Assembly (NCBI RefSeq): GCF_008831285.2
Contig: NC_045144.1
Location: 14,435,858-14,499,857, forward strand
From: Nymphaea colorata
Lineage: Eukaryota; Streptophyta; Magnoliopsida; Nymphaeales; Nymphaeaceae
DNA: 64,000 nt
Direction of reading: 5' to 3'
A program made the translations under genes and the position numbers. Of the stretch, positions 14,685 through 26,960 are shown piece by piece (the first letter of the stretch is position 1; each line of letters opens with the position of its first letter). Below the pieces are notes generated by a model that saw only the letters and a list, made by a program, of their open reading frames with translations, was not told the origin of the DNA and made no database searches.

Positions 14685-14970
14685 CTCTTGTAGCGTAGAT
14701 TTTCAAACACTACCCTGAAGTCATTTTTCCAACTGGATTTGATCTTGAAGGATCAGCCATGCCCGTAGAATCAAAATGCCCCTTGCATATCCATGCGTAG
14801 ATTTAGAGCGTTGAAATTCTCTGTTATTTTAGCCGTCTAATTATTGAACCTATAAATTAAAAAAAAATTGATATACAATGCACTAATTGAATTTTATAAC
14901 CTCCCAGTCGCTGTATTGAAAACAACATTATTGCAAAATAGTTGATCCTAAATTCTCACTATTTTGTAAT

Positions 14971-15009
14971 ACACACACACACACACACCCACACACACAC
15001 ATACATACA

Positions 15010-15046
<37 letters not shown>
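14971..15046. repeat. Compound microsatellite (AC)n/(AT)n
   Basis: AC repeats with one CCC interruption run into ATACATACATGC and then AT repeats. Confidence 0.97.
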
Positions 15047-15048
<2 letters not shown>

Positions 15049-15613
15049 CGCCAGATCTGTTGGCCCCTTGTTTATAATGGGACGGTTAGGTCAAATCTTT
15101 GCCATTCCTCATCGTTCTTCTGAGCAGTACAGATCATGTGGTCCACATGTCTAAGTAACTTGAAAAAGAAATCACGAAGATCCAAAGCATATACCTCATT
15201 TTGTGGCATGCATGCTCTTGGAAGCCAAGCTATTGAATATATGTTTGATCTGCTTTTATATATGAAAATCTAACCTACAAATCTCGTTAACGATTTTTCT
15301 AAAGCAATTTACCAATCAGATTTGTGGAACACAGCCGCTCCAGTTGTGGTTGATCTAGTGGTCGAGCCCCAAGGCAATGGACGTCCAAATCTCCATGTAT
15401 ACGTCACTGGTCGTTGAAGAGCTAGTATATAAACAGAAAGAAACCTAATTGTCCTTATTAAAACTAAATTAGACAAACTAAGTACTTTGGTAATCAGTTA
15501 TATATATTAATTGGCAACTTGTGGATCAGTTGTTAAGTAGTTGTTAATCCATATTATTCAAGGACGATTCTCCATTAATTTTTTCTCTTGCAACTAACTA
15601 AAGGTCTATGCTG

Positions 15614-15614
<1 letters not shown>

Positions 15615-15657
<43 letters not shown>
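15615..15657. repeat. (AT)n microsatellite
   Basis: About 21 uninterrupted TA dinucleotides, followed by GCATGCATC. Confidence 0.97.
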
Positions 15658-15660
<3 letters not shown>

Positions 15661-16480
15661 TGCATCACCTGCTCAAGTGGAAATTCCTAGAGAAATAGAA
15701 GCAAAAAGTCAAATGGAATCACCTATTATGTCACTTTATGTAACTTTAGTAGCTCCTACAAGACTTTAAACGCTCCACGTGGATTGGCATGGTCAATTAA
15801 GGGGGAGGATTTTCCTCCACCTGATCTCTCTTCCTGTCTTCAGTTCACACTCCCTCAAATTAAATCTTTTAGTTACACTTGTTCCAACCAAATCTACCCT
15901 TTAAATGAATTTGACACCGCTGATTGATTAATTAGTTTATATTTTCAACATAAAAAGTGACCTTGAATCAAAGTTTGTGCGGATCCGTTTTTACACCTAA
16001 TGAAGAAATTTGGTGCGTGTGAATCATATTTGTGCGATTGGAACAGTATCCAATTGGTAACTAAGTTTACCATTCATCCGTATGTCGTCAGAGTTGATTG
16101 AAACAATAAGCAACTTATGACATTTCTAATCATTTGTGGACTTTGAAAATGTAAGATTCATGACAGCTATTACATTGATTTACCTGAGATCAAAACCGAC
16201 CCTCTAATTTACCGATTAATTTAATAAGGGAATTTGGTAACAGAAACACTGGATCTTTAAAATATAATAATTGTTATATATTCATGAAAAGTCTAATTAA
16301 CACAGTGTTCCTATTACCAAACATTACCTATGTTGTGTAAAGCAGATACGGATGGGAAGTATCCAAAAGCTGATCATATGAGGAACCCTGTTCGTGATGC
16401 GCATCAGATGTCTCAAAATGTCTTTCACACTGCAGTAGTGAAATAAAAATAGCAAAGACCAAAACATGTTAATATGCGGA

Positions 16481-16499
16481 GGGGGGGGGGGGGGGGGGG
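16481..16499. repeat. Poly(G) run of 19
   Basis: Nineteen consecutive G residues followed by CCGGC in otherwise AT-rich DNA. A run this long can fold as G-quadruplex and is error-prone in sequencing, so its exact length is uncertain. Confidence 0.9.
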
Positions 16500-16670
16500 C
16501 CGGCAGTGACCTTGGCTTCTTGTCAGACTTTAAAATCTTTAAAAATTTATATGTAAATCTAAAAAATTTTAGTATAATATATATACAAATTTTGAAAATT
16601 TATATTTCAGCCCTTGTTAAAATTTTGAAACTATAAATGACAAAAGATTTCTGGCTCCACCCCTAGTCAA
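16500..16670 (-). repeat. Dispersed-repeat fragment ending in CTGGCTCCACCCCT
   Basis: The segment has AT-rich 'AAAATTTT'-type blocks, CAGCCCTTGTTAAAATTTTG, and then TTTCTGGCTCCACCCCTAG at about 16647-16665. The same layout appears at 36661-36890 and, more weakly, at 26790-26960 (TCTAGCTCCTCCACTG). On the minus strand the end reads AGGGGTGGAGCCAG, a motif seen at ends of common plant dispersed repeats. Family and boundaries are not determined. Confidence 0.4.
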
Positions 16671-17066
16671 GTACATGTTTCATGGACGGGATAGGGGTAT
16701 ATAAAGTTGAGATTGAGAATTTCAAAAATTAGTACATTAATATCAAACACTTGGTTCAGACTTTCAAACATGCCCCTAAGCTTTTCAGGACTTAATATAC
16801 TGGCAAAAAATGTAAAAGTGATAGGAATGTGAAAAGGATCAAGTTAAAGGCTTGGGTTCAAATTAATCTCAAACTTCTCATTCAGTTGTTAGAATTTCTC
16901 TTTGAAATTGTCTTCTTAAGCTTGCTGCTTGGTCACCCTCATCAGATATTTTAACTTTAATATATAAAAAAAATTGGAATTATTTAATTCAAAAAATGAT
17001 TAATGTAAGTATTGAATAAATAAAAACTTTGTAAGGACACGTCTGCTCACACGTGTACGTGTTAGT

Positions 17067-17068
<2 letters not shown>

Positions 17069-17102
<34 letters not shown>
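17069..17102. repeat. (GA)n microsatellite
   Basis: About 16 GA dinucleotides. Confidence 0.97.
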
Positions 17103-17105
<3 letters not shown>

Positions 17106-18726
17106 TTATGTGGCAAAAGACATTTTTCTTCCCTAACAACCTAAAGCTATCAATTGATGTAGGTTGTCTTGACAGTGACTGATAGAATTAAACGCAAGAT
17201 GAGTTTGGGAAATCAAGGAAAAGGAAGACGGTAGTGAAACATTACAATAAGCTAAAGGTCTATTATTAAAAAAAACTCTTAAAATAAATGTGTGAGAAGG
17301 AGGATGACGGCAGCATGAGGTTTTTGGAAGGGCAGCTTCCTTTTTTCAACGCGGAAAAGGAATCTTATCTCTGCAGTTCCATTCACACGTACTGGGATTA
17401 ATCACACATCTCATCATCCCCCAAATCATATGCAGAAATAAATTCAATATCGCGACTTTTAACCGGTCTTGTATGTCCAACTATTTTCCGACACGAACGG
17501 TGGGACTTATTTACGGCAGTAATTCTCGCAATGTCGACCATTCATCGTCCAGACGAACGGCGGAGATTCTATATCCCTTTAGGTGAGGAGGAAAATTATC
17601 CTAATACCAAATTCTACCCATATATGTAGCTCAAGAGCTGAAGAGCATAGTCCTTAGAGAAAATTACGATTGAACAATTTGGTCTTTTCATCTCCTTGTG
17701 CTTAGTTTGGTTCATGCACGCAGTGAGGAAATTAATGTCCGATTAATTACTTCTAATGTACTTTGATTTAAGATCTTGACGATTTGAAATCTATGGAATA
17801 TTTAAGATCAGATCGACCAGATGCTCTTCCCTCTCTTTCCAAATTAGAAATTAAGCCCATAAATTTTAGTGTGAAGATTTTACCATATAACAAGGTATGC
17901 TAGATTAGACCCATGAATCTATATGAAGGAGCAATGACCATGCAGTAACTGAGTCGCAATATTGGAACAAAACATTATGTTGGTTGGGAAACATTTTTCC
18001 TTTTATAAATCACAACTTTAAATTAATGTCCTACAGTAAATTACACGTGCAGGGGACCTGGTATGAGATCAAGTGCAACAGCTTCCACTGGGTTTCTTGC
18101 CTTTCTCTTTTGTCCTCAAGGTCACCTCTAGATTGTCACTTGCATTTGCTTTTTATGTAAACATGTTTCAGATGTGCCTGAGAATGTAAGAGAACGTACA
18201 AAATCAATAGCTTATCAAGTCACATAATTAATTTTCATATGCAAGAAAATTTTCTTTTCTGAAGAAATACAAGAACCCTTATGATGGTTTCTAACTAGAG
18301 AGCTAGCAACCTTACAACAGATAACCAAAAAGATCTGCTACCACTCAAATTGCTTTCAAACGTTTGGGATGGTTTCATCTATCTCCGGCCAACCTCACTT
18401 TTCCGCGCTTGGTATGCTCTATTGACGGCAGACAAACGAATGGACTTCCATTTGGTTAGATCGATCGGTGTTCCAATCCTGAAATATGAAATTAAAAGGG
18501 ACTGCTTCTTTTTTTCTATTAACATGAAACCATATTTCTTTGAGGGAAAACTTTGTTTAAAAGTAACTGGTAGTGATGAATTCATGTCTACAAGACGAGC
18601 ATGCATGGCATTTCATGGCGACAACGTAGTGTATGAAGATAGAGTATGAGTAGTAGGTCCATCTCCTTCAACGGCGAACTGTGGTGCCTCTTGATACGTG
18701 AGCTGCAGGTGTACACAGTAGCACAG

Positions 18727-18767
18727 ACACAGACACAGAGAGAGGGAGAGAGAGAGAGAGAGAGACA
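18727..18767. repeat. Purine-rich (GA)n/(CAGA)n tract
   Basis: CACAGACACAGACACAGAG passes into GAGAGGGAGAG repeats, about 200 bp beyond the NAC stop codon in gene orientation. Confidence 0.9.
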
Positions 18768-18976
18768 ATTAGTTTCTAATTGTTTTATATTTAATTGGTT
18801 GCTAGCATGACATGGAACAACAGAACTATCACAGCTAAGTTATAAACAAATACAGGAGCTGACATCCCTTAGATGTTACATGCCAGTTGCGTAGACAGCC
18901 TATTTTACGCTTATCAATCAGTATCTACAATTTTTGCTGCCATGTTAATTCGTCAGCACACCCATAGAGGAAAGCA

Positions 18977-20178
18977 TTAGCTGCCGCGCCAAAAAGACTC
19001 CAAATCCAAGGAAGCCTGCTTTGCAAAATTTGAATCGGATGGAATCAATGGATTCAAGTAGGTAGAAGTTGAAGCCTGTTGCAGTTGATAATTGTTGGCC
19101 ACACTCATCTGCAGCGACCTCAATATATTTGAACTTGATGAAGGAAAATCTAGGCTGAAGAAGCTGCTCCCTGGCATTGAAGAAAGAGAGTTCTGCATTG
19201 CCTTCTCCCTTAGAAGCGGCACACTCGTATCCGCGTTGACAAACCCGTTTTTCATGTTGTTGGTCATGGTGGCTATGCCGCTAGTATTGTTGGCAAGACT
19301 GTTTTCATCAATGTTTGGTGTATCTGAATTTCCGAGTAACCTGGTTATCTCTGATAACTCTGAATTCGATTCCGTAAAGTAACCGCTTTCCATGTACTCC
19401 ATCTCTCCTTGGTCCAAATTGGTGCCATTGGATGGAGATTGCTGTAAAGAAGGGAAGGGCGGCGACCTTCTTCCTACACAGTTGCTCTTTCGGAAGATTC
19501 TGCAGACTACCCATTCCTCCTGCAAAAGAGTATTCCATCATCAAAGGATCATGAGAAACCAGTAAAAAAGGAAGATGCCCCATAACAGTAGCATCGTCAT
19601 TAGACTTTCATGGCACTTGCCTTTGTGAGTTTAGAAGGAAATTTTGATGAAAGCCTGTACTCATGCATGACCCAGTTGGTCTTCTCCCCTTTGGGAGCTC
19701 TCCCCTTGTAGAAAACCAGAGTTTTCTTCATACCCACAAGCATACTCCCTGATGTGAAGATCTCTTTATCTTTACCAGTGGTCTTCCAGTAACCAGCTTC
19801 TGTTGCCCTATTTGTCCTAAGGCCAGTTGGGTACTTCCTGTCCCTCAAGTTAAAGAAATACCATTCCTTCTCTCCCATGCTAGCTTTGCCTGAACGCAGA
19901 ATGTCAATACAAGATGGAGCAGCATGGTTATCGATCTGGGAGCCTTTAGTCTAAGAAGAAGAAATTAAAGAGAAAAGAAGAACCAGCCAAGAACATTCAG
20001 AAACAGAAAATATATGATTACCAGGAAGATCCCATGGTTCACATCTGTTGAGATCAACAACGGTAATGGCCTTGGCAACGAAAGCAGAATCCGCGACCTT
20101 GCGAGTGAGATAATAGGCGACTAGCTCCTCATCTGTTGGATGGAACCTAAAGCCAGGAGGGAGGCTGCTGTCGTCCAT
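18977..20178 (-). CDS. NAC-domain transcription factor, NAM/CUC/NAC100-like, three exons
   Basis: A plant-specific DNA-binding transcription factor acting in the nucleus, usually as a dimer. Exons on the minus strand are 20178-20022, 19889-19606 and 19519-18977, giving about 327 residues, a normal NAC length. Intron 1 (132 bp) is GT-AG, phase 1; intron 2 (86 bp) is phase 0. These are the two positions typical of NAC genes. NAC subdomains A-E fall in residues 1-159: A starts [15 protein letters not shown] (6-20), B has [14 protein letters not shown] has KEWYFF and [19 protein letters not shown] has [17 protein letters not shown] and [10 protein letters not shown] is EEWVVCRIF. The C-terminal half is Ser/Asn-rich, as in activation regions. 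I chose the ATG at 20176-20178; the frame continues upstream but only through GTG. Intron 2 could instead use a GC donor at 19620-19619, five codons earlier. Closest subgroup is judged by eye. Confidence 0.93.
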
Positions 20179-20430
20179 GATCAGGACCTTTTCCACCTAG
20201 ACAGGTACAACTCAATCGGAAGAAATAAAACTCACGGATTGGTGGTGAAGATGGAAGGTGCAGATGATTGGACAAAAAAGGATGAAGAGGCAAGAGGAAA
20301 AGGCCAACCTCTCGCCGTTTCTGGACGTAGTGGCGCTACACGGATCTACTTATAACTTACCATTCGTGTCTACTGTGGAGAGAGAGAGGAAGGAGAAGGA
20401 GAAGAAGAAGAAGGAAACAAGAAGATGACT
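20179..20430 (-). promoter_or_regulatory. Putative NAC promoter and 5' UTR
   Basis: Reading on the minus strand, a TTATAAGTA sequence lies at about 20347-20355, roughly 170 bp upstream of the ATG, and could serve as a TATA element. Just upstream of it (20375-20425) is a CT-rich tract, seen on the plus strand as GAGAGAGAGGAAGGAGAAGG and similar. Pyrimidine patches are common in plant core promoters, although they more often lie downstream of TATA. The transcription start is not established. Confidence 0.35.
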
Positions 20431-23365
20431 CACGCCTGGTCTACCAAGAAAGAGTCATATCATATCAAAATCTCATGGGGAGGGCGATGGTCACACCAAC
20501 CACCAACGCTGCTTACCTATTCTACACGCTAGCAGTGCCTAACACCTCCGGGAATCAACGGTGCGTACGTCAGGGAGCTTAGCTGCGTCGGCTTCCAAGC
20601 GCGGGCGCGGGCGACTGCAGGTTTTGTTGGCTTGCCAAATTTGGTTTATTAATTAAGTTGGTTGGTTTAGTGGCACTAACAGTATCCCGAACTTTTAATT
20701 TGTTTATAATATAGTTTATCAAGCGGGATGTCATATATATTGCAGTATTTATTTTGCAGATATACCTTATATTTAATTTAATGGCAGTAGCAGTTATCAG
20801 AAATTTGTAATTTAATTTGCTTTGTTTTGATTCTTTTTTGGGTTTGAATGTGACCTTTGAAAATATAATCGTCTTTTCGGTAGAAATGGGCATTAATCTG
20901 TCTTAGTCCGTGACCCATGTTCGAGGGTCAAATATGCTTCGGTGCCCTCATGCACCACGTCTCGTGGGGATAAAATGGGACCATGACTTTTTGTTCACTC
21001 ATTTTTGTCATCATAGTGGGCTCTTTTTTCATTTTTTCAAGGGTACATTGTTGAACATACAACCAGCTTGGAATTTGACTAATGAGGTTCCGACGATTAT
21101 ATAATTAAGTCAAAAGAAGGTGTGGTGCTTGAAATTTTTAGACAGAGAGAATTCAATAAAAAAAAAAAAGTCTTAGCACTGTGAAATTATTATGAGGCCT
21201 AGGCAAATAATTAAGAGCCTCATAGCCTATGAATAAAACAATTGTTGGAGACCGCCAATGTAAAAATAAATTAAATTTATGGGACTACTAGTCAACTGCC
21301 CACACATGTCCATATATGACTCTACACTTAGTCTAAAGATTGCCAAATATTTTTTCGTTAGGCTATGATCAACAATCCAATTGATCTGGGTGAGCAAAAG
21401 GAATATTTCATCTTACCGTCGAAGGAAGACCCAATGCACCCACTTAATTTCTCGTTTTCTTAAAATATAAGGTCTATTTTTAGTGCCTCAAGGTATCTTA
21501 CTGCCGTGATTCAACTTAAGTGTTAGTAATCTTTCTTTTGTAATACAAAGAGTTCAAATCCTAAGGGTTTGAAATGGAAACTGACATCTAACACCCCACC
21601 CTTTGCACCAAACCCCTCAAATACTAAGAACCCAATTGATCATCTAGCCTAGCCAAGCCAAGGTTGCAGACTAAAAAGTTTTAGAATTTCAAAGAAGTGA
21701 AGAGTTCACCATGTGGGTCCTTACTTTGGCAAGATCCTCTAATAATTAATATAGTTAATCAAGTTAGCCGATGAAAGGAAAAATAATTTCATGTGATCCC
21801 TAACAAATAAACGGTTTTGAACTTCGCCTGGCTTGGTATGGTCTTGTGCCTGTTAGGGCACCAACACTCGGCTGTGTGTTCCGTTCCCCCGTAATAAGAG
21901 TCTACGTCAGCCGGCCGGCTGAACTCATGGTGATTATTTTTTCCGGATTGAGTTTTTGGAAACACTAAGATCCATTGAATAAGTACAGTACAACATCAAC
22001 ACTCAATAATACGACCAATCAATGGTAGAAATTAAAACCAATGAAATCGTAGCAAGAATCGGTTTGGAAATCACTTAAGAAGCTACCGACTCGGTGAAAT
22101 TGGCAATGTAGTAGTTCAGCTGAATTAATTGCGGAAAAATAAAAAGAAATCGTTAAATCAATTGTGAATAATCAAAATTATTATACAAACATGATTTCTT
22201 TAAATAATAATTAAAAAATAAGAACTTTCACAAATATCTAAAACATAATTAAAAAAATTGTGTGTTGTTGAATTAGCCATGAATTCAATTTGGACTGCCA
22301 CTAATTCGATGTAAATCGCTTACTCTTACAACACTATGGGAGCAAACCGTATTGTTGTTTATGAGGTGACCTGGCGGCAACTAGACACATGAATGTGGGT
22401 ATTAGTGTTGACAATGGTTTAAGCCTCAAAATGATCTTCGTTATTAAGAGCGAACCTGGTTATATGCACAAACTATGTTATGTCACCAGAGTGCAGGGTG
22501 TGGGTGCTGGTGTCGGTGCGGATGCAAGTGTCAGAGCGGCACATTCCAAAAAATTTAAGTGCGGCAAAAAATATTTTATTATTATTATTATTTTTAATTT
22601 ATTATGTATATAATAGAATAAACATGTATATATTATTATTATAATTTAGTTATTAATGTATATAAAATACTTGAATAAGTGTGTTGCATAAGAAAATATC
22701 AAAACGACATATAATATGACATTTTAATTAGGCTCGAGTGTGAGTAGGAGCTGCACCCATTTTCGATGCGCACCCGACTCGATGCGACTCTGGTGCGACA
22801 GTAAAATAAAAAAGTCTGATAACTTAGTACACAAAATTGTACACCGGGATGCAAGGGGAGATTCTTGTAAAGACAAGAAGTGAAAACTTCAAATATATAT
22901 ATATATCATTTTTGAAAATCTCCAAAATACCCCAACTCTCAATATATATATTTTTTATGGTGTTATATGACCTTGGTGGACGCAACTCACTCTATTGGAA
23001 AAGCCGTGCACATTATTTCTTATGTTCATGTATTTGAAAGAAGACCTTGAAGACCACTGTGCTGGTCTAAGTTTTATTATGATCTAATTAATCGTGGTCT
23101 TCGATGTAGATCACTTTTTTTGAGAAATTATTTGGAAAAAAAGTCCGAAATTATTAGTGCAATTTTATTACACACGTTCTTCAGCTTTGAATAATATGCC
23201 TTTTTATTGGTTTTGTTTTGCCCTTATTTCTTTTCTATGCCAACTGTTCCTCATGAAACTTTTAATAGTTCGATGCATGCAGTCAGTTGCAGCATAAGTT
23301 TGTACCCAAGCCCTTAAAGAAGCACGTATTGTCATGGAGAGACTTCATTTGCACTCGTTAGTAAG
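20431..23365. other. Non-coding interval upstream of the NAC gene
   Basis: No gene recognised. The open frames at 20579-20893 and 22389-22613 are low-complexity or without motifs. A short (ATT)n run lies at about 22577-22595. Distal NAC promoter elements may lie at the left end of the interval. Confidence 0.5.
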
Positions 23366-23662
23366 GTAGTGTTTGGATGACACTCTCAAAATTCTTGAAA
23401 AAATTTGACTTTTGTAATCCCTTTTAAGAAAACCGGTTTGTGTGTTTGGATAATAAAACCAAAACGCATTTTTTTCTTTTATGCATAGCCTAGGGAATAT
23501 CAAGTTATTCACTTTGTTGTGACGATCTTATACATTTTGCTAAAACCCAGTTTTAGTAGAACTCCTTTTCTTATCATTCAAACGCCCGTAAAATGACATT
23601 TTTGAAGTAAAACTATTTTTTATTTCCAAAAACTGGTTTTGAGGTGTAATCCGAACGGGCCC
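23366..23662. mobile_element. MITE candidate (about 297 bp, imperfect terminal inverted repeats)
   Basis: The left end reads GTAGTGTTTGGATGACACTC, then TCAAAATT. The right end, reverse-complemented, reads GGGCCCGTTCGGATTACACC, then TCAAAACC. These align over about 25 bases with a few mismatches, matching the 'GTTTGGAT' style of hAT-type MITE ends. No coding content lies between. A target-site duplication could not be confirmed. Confidence 0.5.
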
Positions 23663-26600
23663 ATAAACAATTTCAAGAAGAATTCTTTTACTATAAAAAA
23701 AATTAAATTGTTATGATTGAGAAAAAAAAAAGAAAAAGTACTGCTCCATTTATGAAACTTTTGATGCAAAGAGAAAGCATCGGTAGTACCCCATAGAAAC
23801 GGCAAAAGGATTATTTGAAGGCATTGCTGTAAATATCATTTTCAGGCATTCTGTGACTAGATTTTGTTGGTATACGTATAATAAAATAGAGTTGTTTTCA
23901 TTAGGAAAGATATTAAAAGTAACATGTAAAAAATGTGAAAATAAAAATTACATAACTAAAAAAAATTTAAAAACACTAAAGAATGCAAAAAAAGAAAAAA
24001 ACATGAAAAACGAGAAAAAAAACGTCCTTCCACCTTTTTTCATTTTGATTTTTTTTAAAACATATTTTCCCCTCTTTTAGACAGGCCTATTTTTAAAATT
24101 TTCTTTCCATGTTTGTTTCAAATAAAAACTGTTCGAAAGTGATGCAGCAACGTGACTTTTAGCAATGCCTTCACGAAAGTTTTTGTTTTGGAGCCCCATG
24201 GCTGCGGCGGGAAGGTAGCTTTAGCGTTTGAGAAAGAAGTTTCACTCGGAAACGTATAAAAACAGGCTTAGCTAAATTACATGTGCTGGCAAAGTCTGGG
24301 ATACAAGAGGCCGTAAAGCAATTGAACTTTAAGCCATGGTTACAGGGCAATTTTTAGCGTGATTTTTTAGACTGAGAAATAAGATTATCAGCAAACGTCC
24401 GATTACTTGGAGGATGGAGCCTAAATGAAACACGAAGTTAATAAAGAAGCATAAATTTTTTTATTTTTCAACTACCCACCTTAATTTATTTTTCACTCAA
24501 TAAGCATTTTCATGGAAATAAAAAGTTTAAATTTGTAATCTTTACTGGAAAACGAATTTTGATCTCCATTTTTTCATATTTGTAATCTTTACTGGAAAAT
24601 CTCTTCAAAAGCAGAGTCTTCTCAACGTTAGAATGAAAGTCATCACAAGCCATAGAATCCAGGGGCGTAGCCCAAGGGTGCCAGGAAGCTGCACGGGCCG
24701 CCCCAGGTTTTCAAACAAAGGAGAAAATTGATCAGTTTTTTTTTCTCCTTAAGGAACGTTGATGTTTCTGTCCCTACAATGCATAGCTGGCAAACTCACT
24801 ATTTCGAGTAGTGAGTCACCTTAGTCGAATCAGCTGATAATTTCTATTAATTAACTGAATATTGAGGTTTTTATTTTTTTAAATTGTTTAATATCATAAA
24901 CTTTATTAAATAAACACAAATACCGACATTACATGTTATTCAGTTTTAATTGATGAAAGAAATCAAACAAGTCACAAATGCATTATAAAATTTATGACCT
25001 AACCCAGCCGAGTTGAAATCCGAATCACAATTTGCCAACTATGCTAAAATGTCTTCAAAGTACGATCAGTTCCTCACACATTTTGTAGAAAAGGCCAAAA
25101 GGGTGATTGTCGTTCACTGGCTTTTACCAAGGACAGAGTCTTATTTTTATATTAGCATTAATTTACGTGACTTTTTGCATGCAAAGTAGTCCAAAACCCT
25201 TCAATTCGTAATAAATGGGAGAATAGATACGAATTTTATAAGAGTACAGAACTATGTAGTCACGCGTGAAATTTATTAGCAATAATTGCGCCCTGCTGTC
25301 ACAGAAAGCACAATACCGTAGTTCAGGTATACAATATATAATATAAGTACTTCAGATGATATACAATATATATACGAGTGAAATTAATGCGTCGTCTAGC
25401 AAGAGACAATAATAGTAATAAGATTCAGATTAACTTACTGAAAATGCCTAATGAAATCTACCCATAAAAGGGATAACCAGGTACTTAACCTTTAACTGAT
25501 AATGTTTTCAATACGAAATAAAACTCCATCAAAATAGCATTGGGTCCATTCTTCAAGCAATATGGACATCTTTTTATCACATACCCATTTTCTCATATAT
25601 ATCCAAATTCATCTAATGGATTAATTGGGTCCATTCCTCAATCCATTTTCTCCACTGGTTGTACATATGTTAGATCCAGATCCAATTTGCTGAACTTCTC
25701 ATGCACAATAAGCTGAAACAAATACAAAGATTTAGGTGGGGATGGTCAAGTATAGATATTATTGTGTTTGATTCCATTTAGGGTGACTCGTTAGGTCAGG
25801 AATTAAGGGCAGGCTACTTGGATATAAATTCTCAAACTTGGACTCGTTACTTCATTAGGTGAGGTTGATCAAATTTAGTTGGGAAGAGGTTCGTCATGCC
25901 TTTACGTTGGCCCCGGTCAACAGATTGGGTGTCCAGGGATGGTACCAAGTCCCACTCTCTGTTATTTGGATCTACGTACCAGCACAAACTTAATTTAGAT
26001 TTCGAGAGAAGGTTCCTTCAGGTTGATCAGCCTCCAAATCCGTGTCTGTTTCAGTAACATTTTTCACTCCGTTTTGCAAAGTTTGTTAAACAAACCAATT
26101 GAGTCTACCAAGATAAATATGTATAACTTTCATCAGCTTCTTAATGTTGGACATGTTTAAATTGGTCAATGCTGTAAACACTGAATTCATGAAAGGTTTT
26201 GGGTGAGTGGAATCTGCTTGAAGAAGGGCCAAAAACCCTTCCCCTTTCTTCTCCCTCTAGAGTTCATTGTGATTTTGGGACCTGGATGGACCTGATGATA
26301 CACTTGTCAACTAGAGTATCACACTGTCACTGTTTGCAGTTCATAGCACCTATAAAAATCAAACTAATGACCGAACTTGTACTAGGCCACTAACCCGACC
26401 AACTATATTGGGTTCCTAGAGGCAAATTCATGAATGGATCTAGACTTTTGACTATGAAGACAGGATCTGAAGGAATGGGCTTTGCTACTGGTTGGGAATT
26501 TTGGAAGGGGTAAAAACAAGTTGAAAGTTTGGCTTTAGTTTCAATTTGGGTTTTGGATTAGGTTTTGATTAGGTGAGGGATGTGGATTTGGATCTTCTGT

Positions 26601-26789
26601 ATGAGATTAAATGAAATGGATATTGGGGCAGCTGGTTTCCGTTCGGTAGACATTGGTGGGGTTTGAACTTGGCGTGGTCGTGAACTTAGGATACACTGGA
26701 CCATACAGTTTTGGGTTTGGGAAGGATATAAAATTTGTGCAAATGCTTGGAGATCTATCAAGGTGAACGAGTGGTAGAGATAAATGGGG
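23663..26789. other. Non-coding interval
   Basis: A- and T-rich DNA with no gene. At 24657-24710 a GGGGCGTAGCC-containing segment resembles the end motif of common plant dispersed repeats. The open frame at 23853-24080 is lysine/asparagine-rich low-complexity translation of A-rich DNA. Confidence 0.5.
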
Positions 26790-26960
26790 GCTTGTGTGGG
26801 CCACCGCCCACACCAGCCTAACAAATTTTTTTATTGAAAAAATGAAAAAAGACATTGCGATGATTTAAAAATTACATGGAGCGCTCACATCAGACTTGTG
26901 CTGGTGGTGAGTCCAGTGCCCCTTAACCAAAATATTCTAGCTCCTCCACTGAGGTGAACC
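26790..26960. repeat. Dispersed-repeat fragment (CTCCTCCACTG end)
   Basis: GGGCCACCGCCCACACCAGC at the left, an A/T-rich centre, then CAGTGCCCCTTAACC and TCTAGCTCCTCCACTGAGG at the right. The arrangement parallels 16500-16670 and 36661-36890. Weak, judged by eye. Confidence 0.3.

Larger units (their letters stand above)
15047..18976. other. Non-coding interval downstream of the NAC gene
   Basis: Contains an (AT)n repeat, a poly(G) run, a (GA)n repeat and a dispersed-repeat fragment, listed separately. The open frame at 18350-18649 has no recognisable domain. The part nearest 18977 presumably includes the NAC 3' UTR; no canonical AATAAA signal stood out on the minus strand. Confidence 0.5.

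Noticed and set aside
14643-14900. SINE with poly(A) tail on the minus strand
   Set aside because: No A-box or B-box promoter and no target-site duplication around the poly(T) tract.
18350-18649. 99-residue open frame downstream of the NAC gene
   Set aside because: It starts inside ordinary AT-rich sequence, has no domain, and an opposite-strand frame is open over the same bases.
20179-20196. Upstream extension of the NAC reading frame
   Set aside because: It would start at GTG. The ATG at 20178 gives [10 protein letters not shown], the normal short lead before NAC subdomain A.
20579-20893. 104-residue minus-strand open frame upstream of NAC
   Set aside because: Lys/Asn/Ile-rich translation of AT-rich promoter DNA without domain or splice support.
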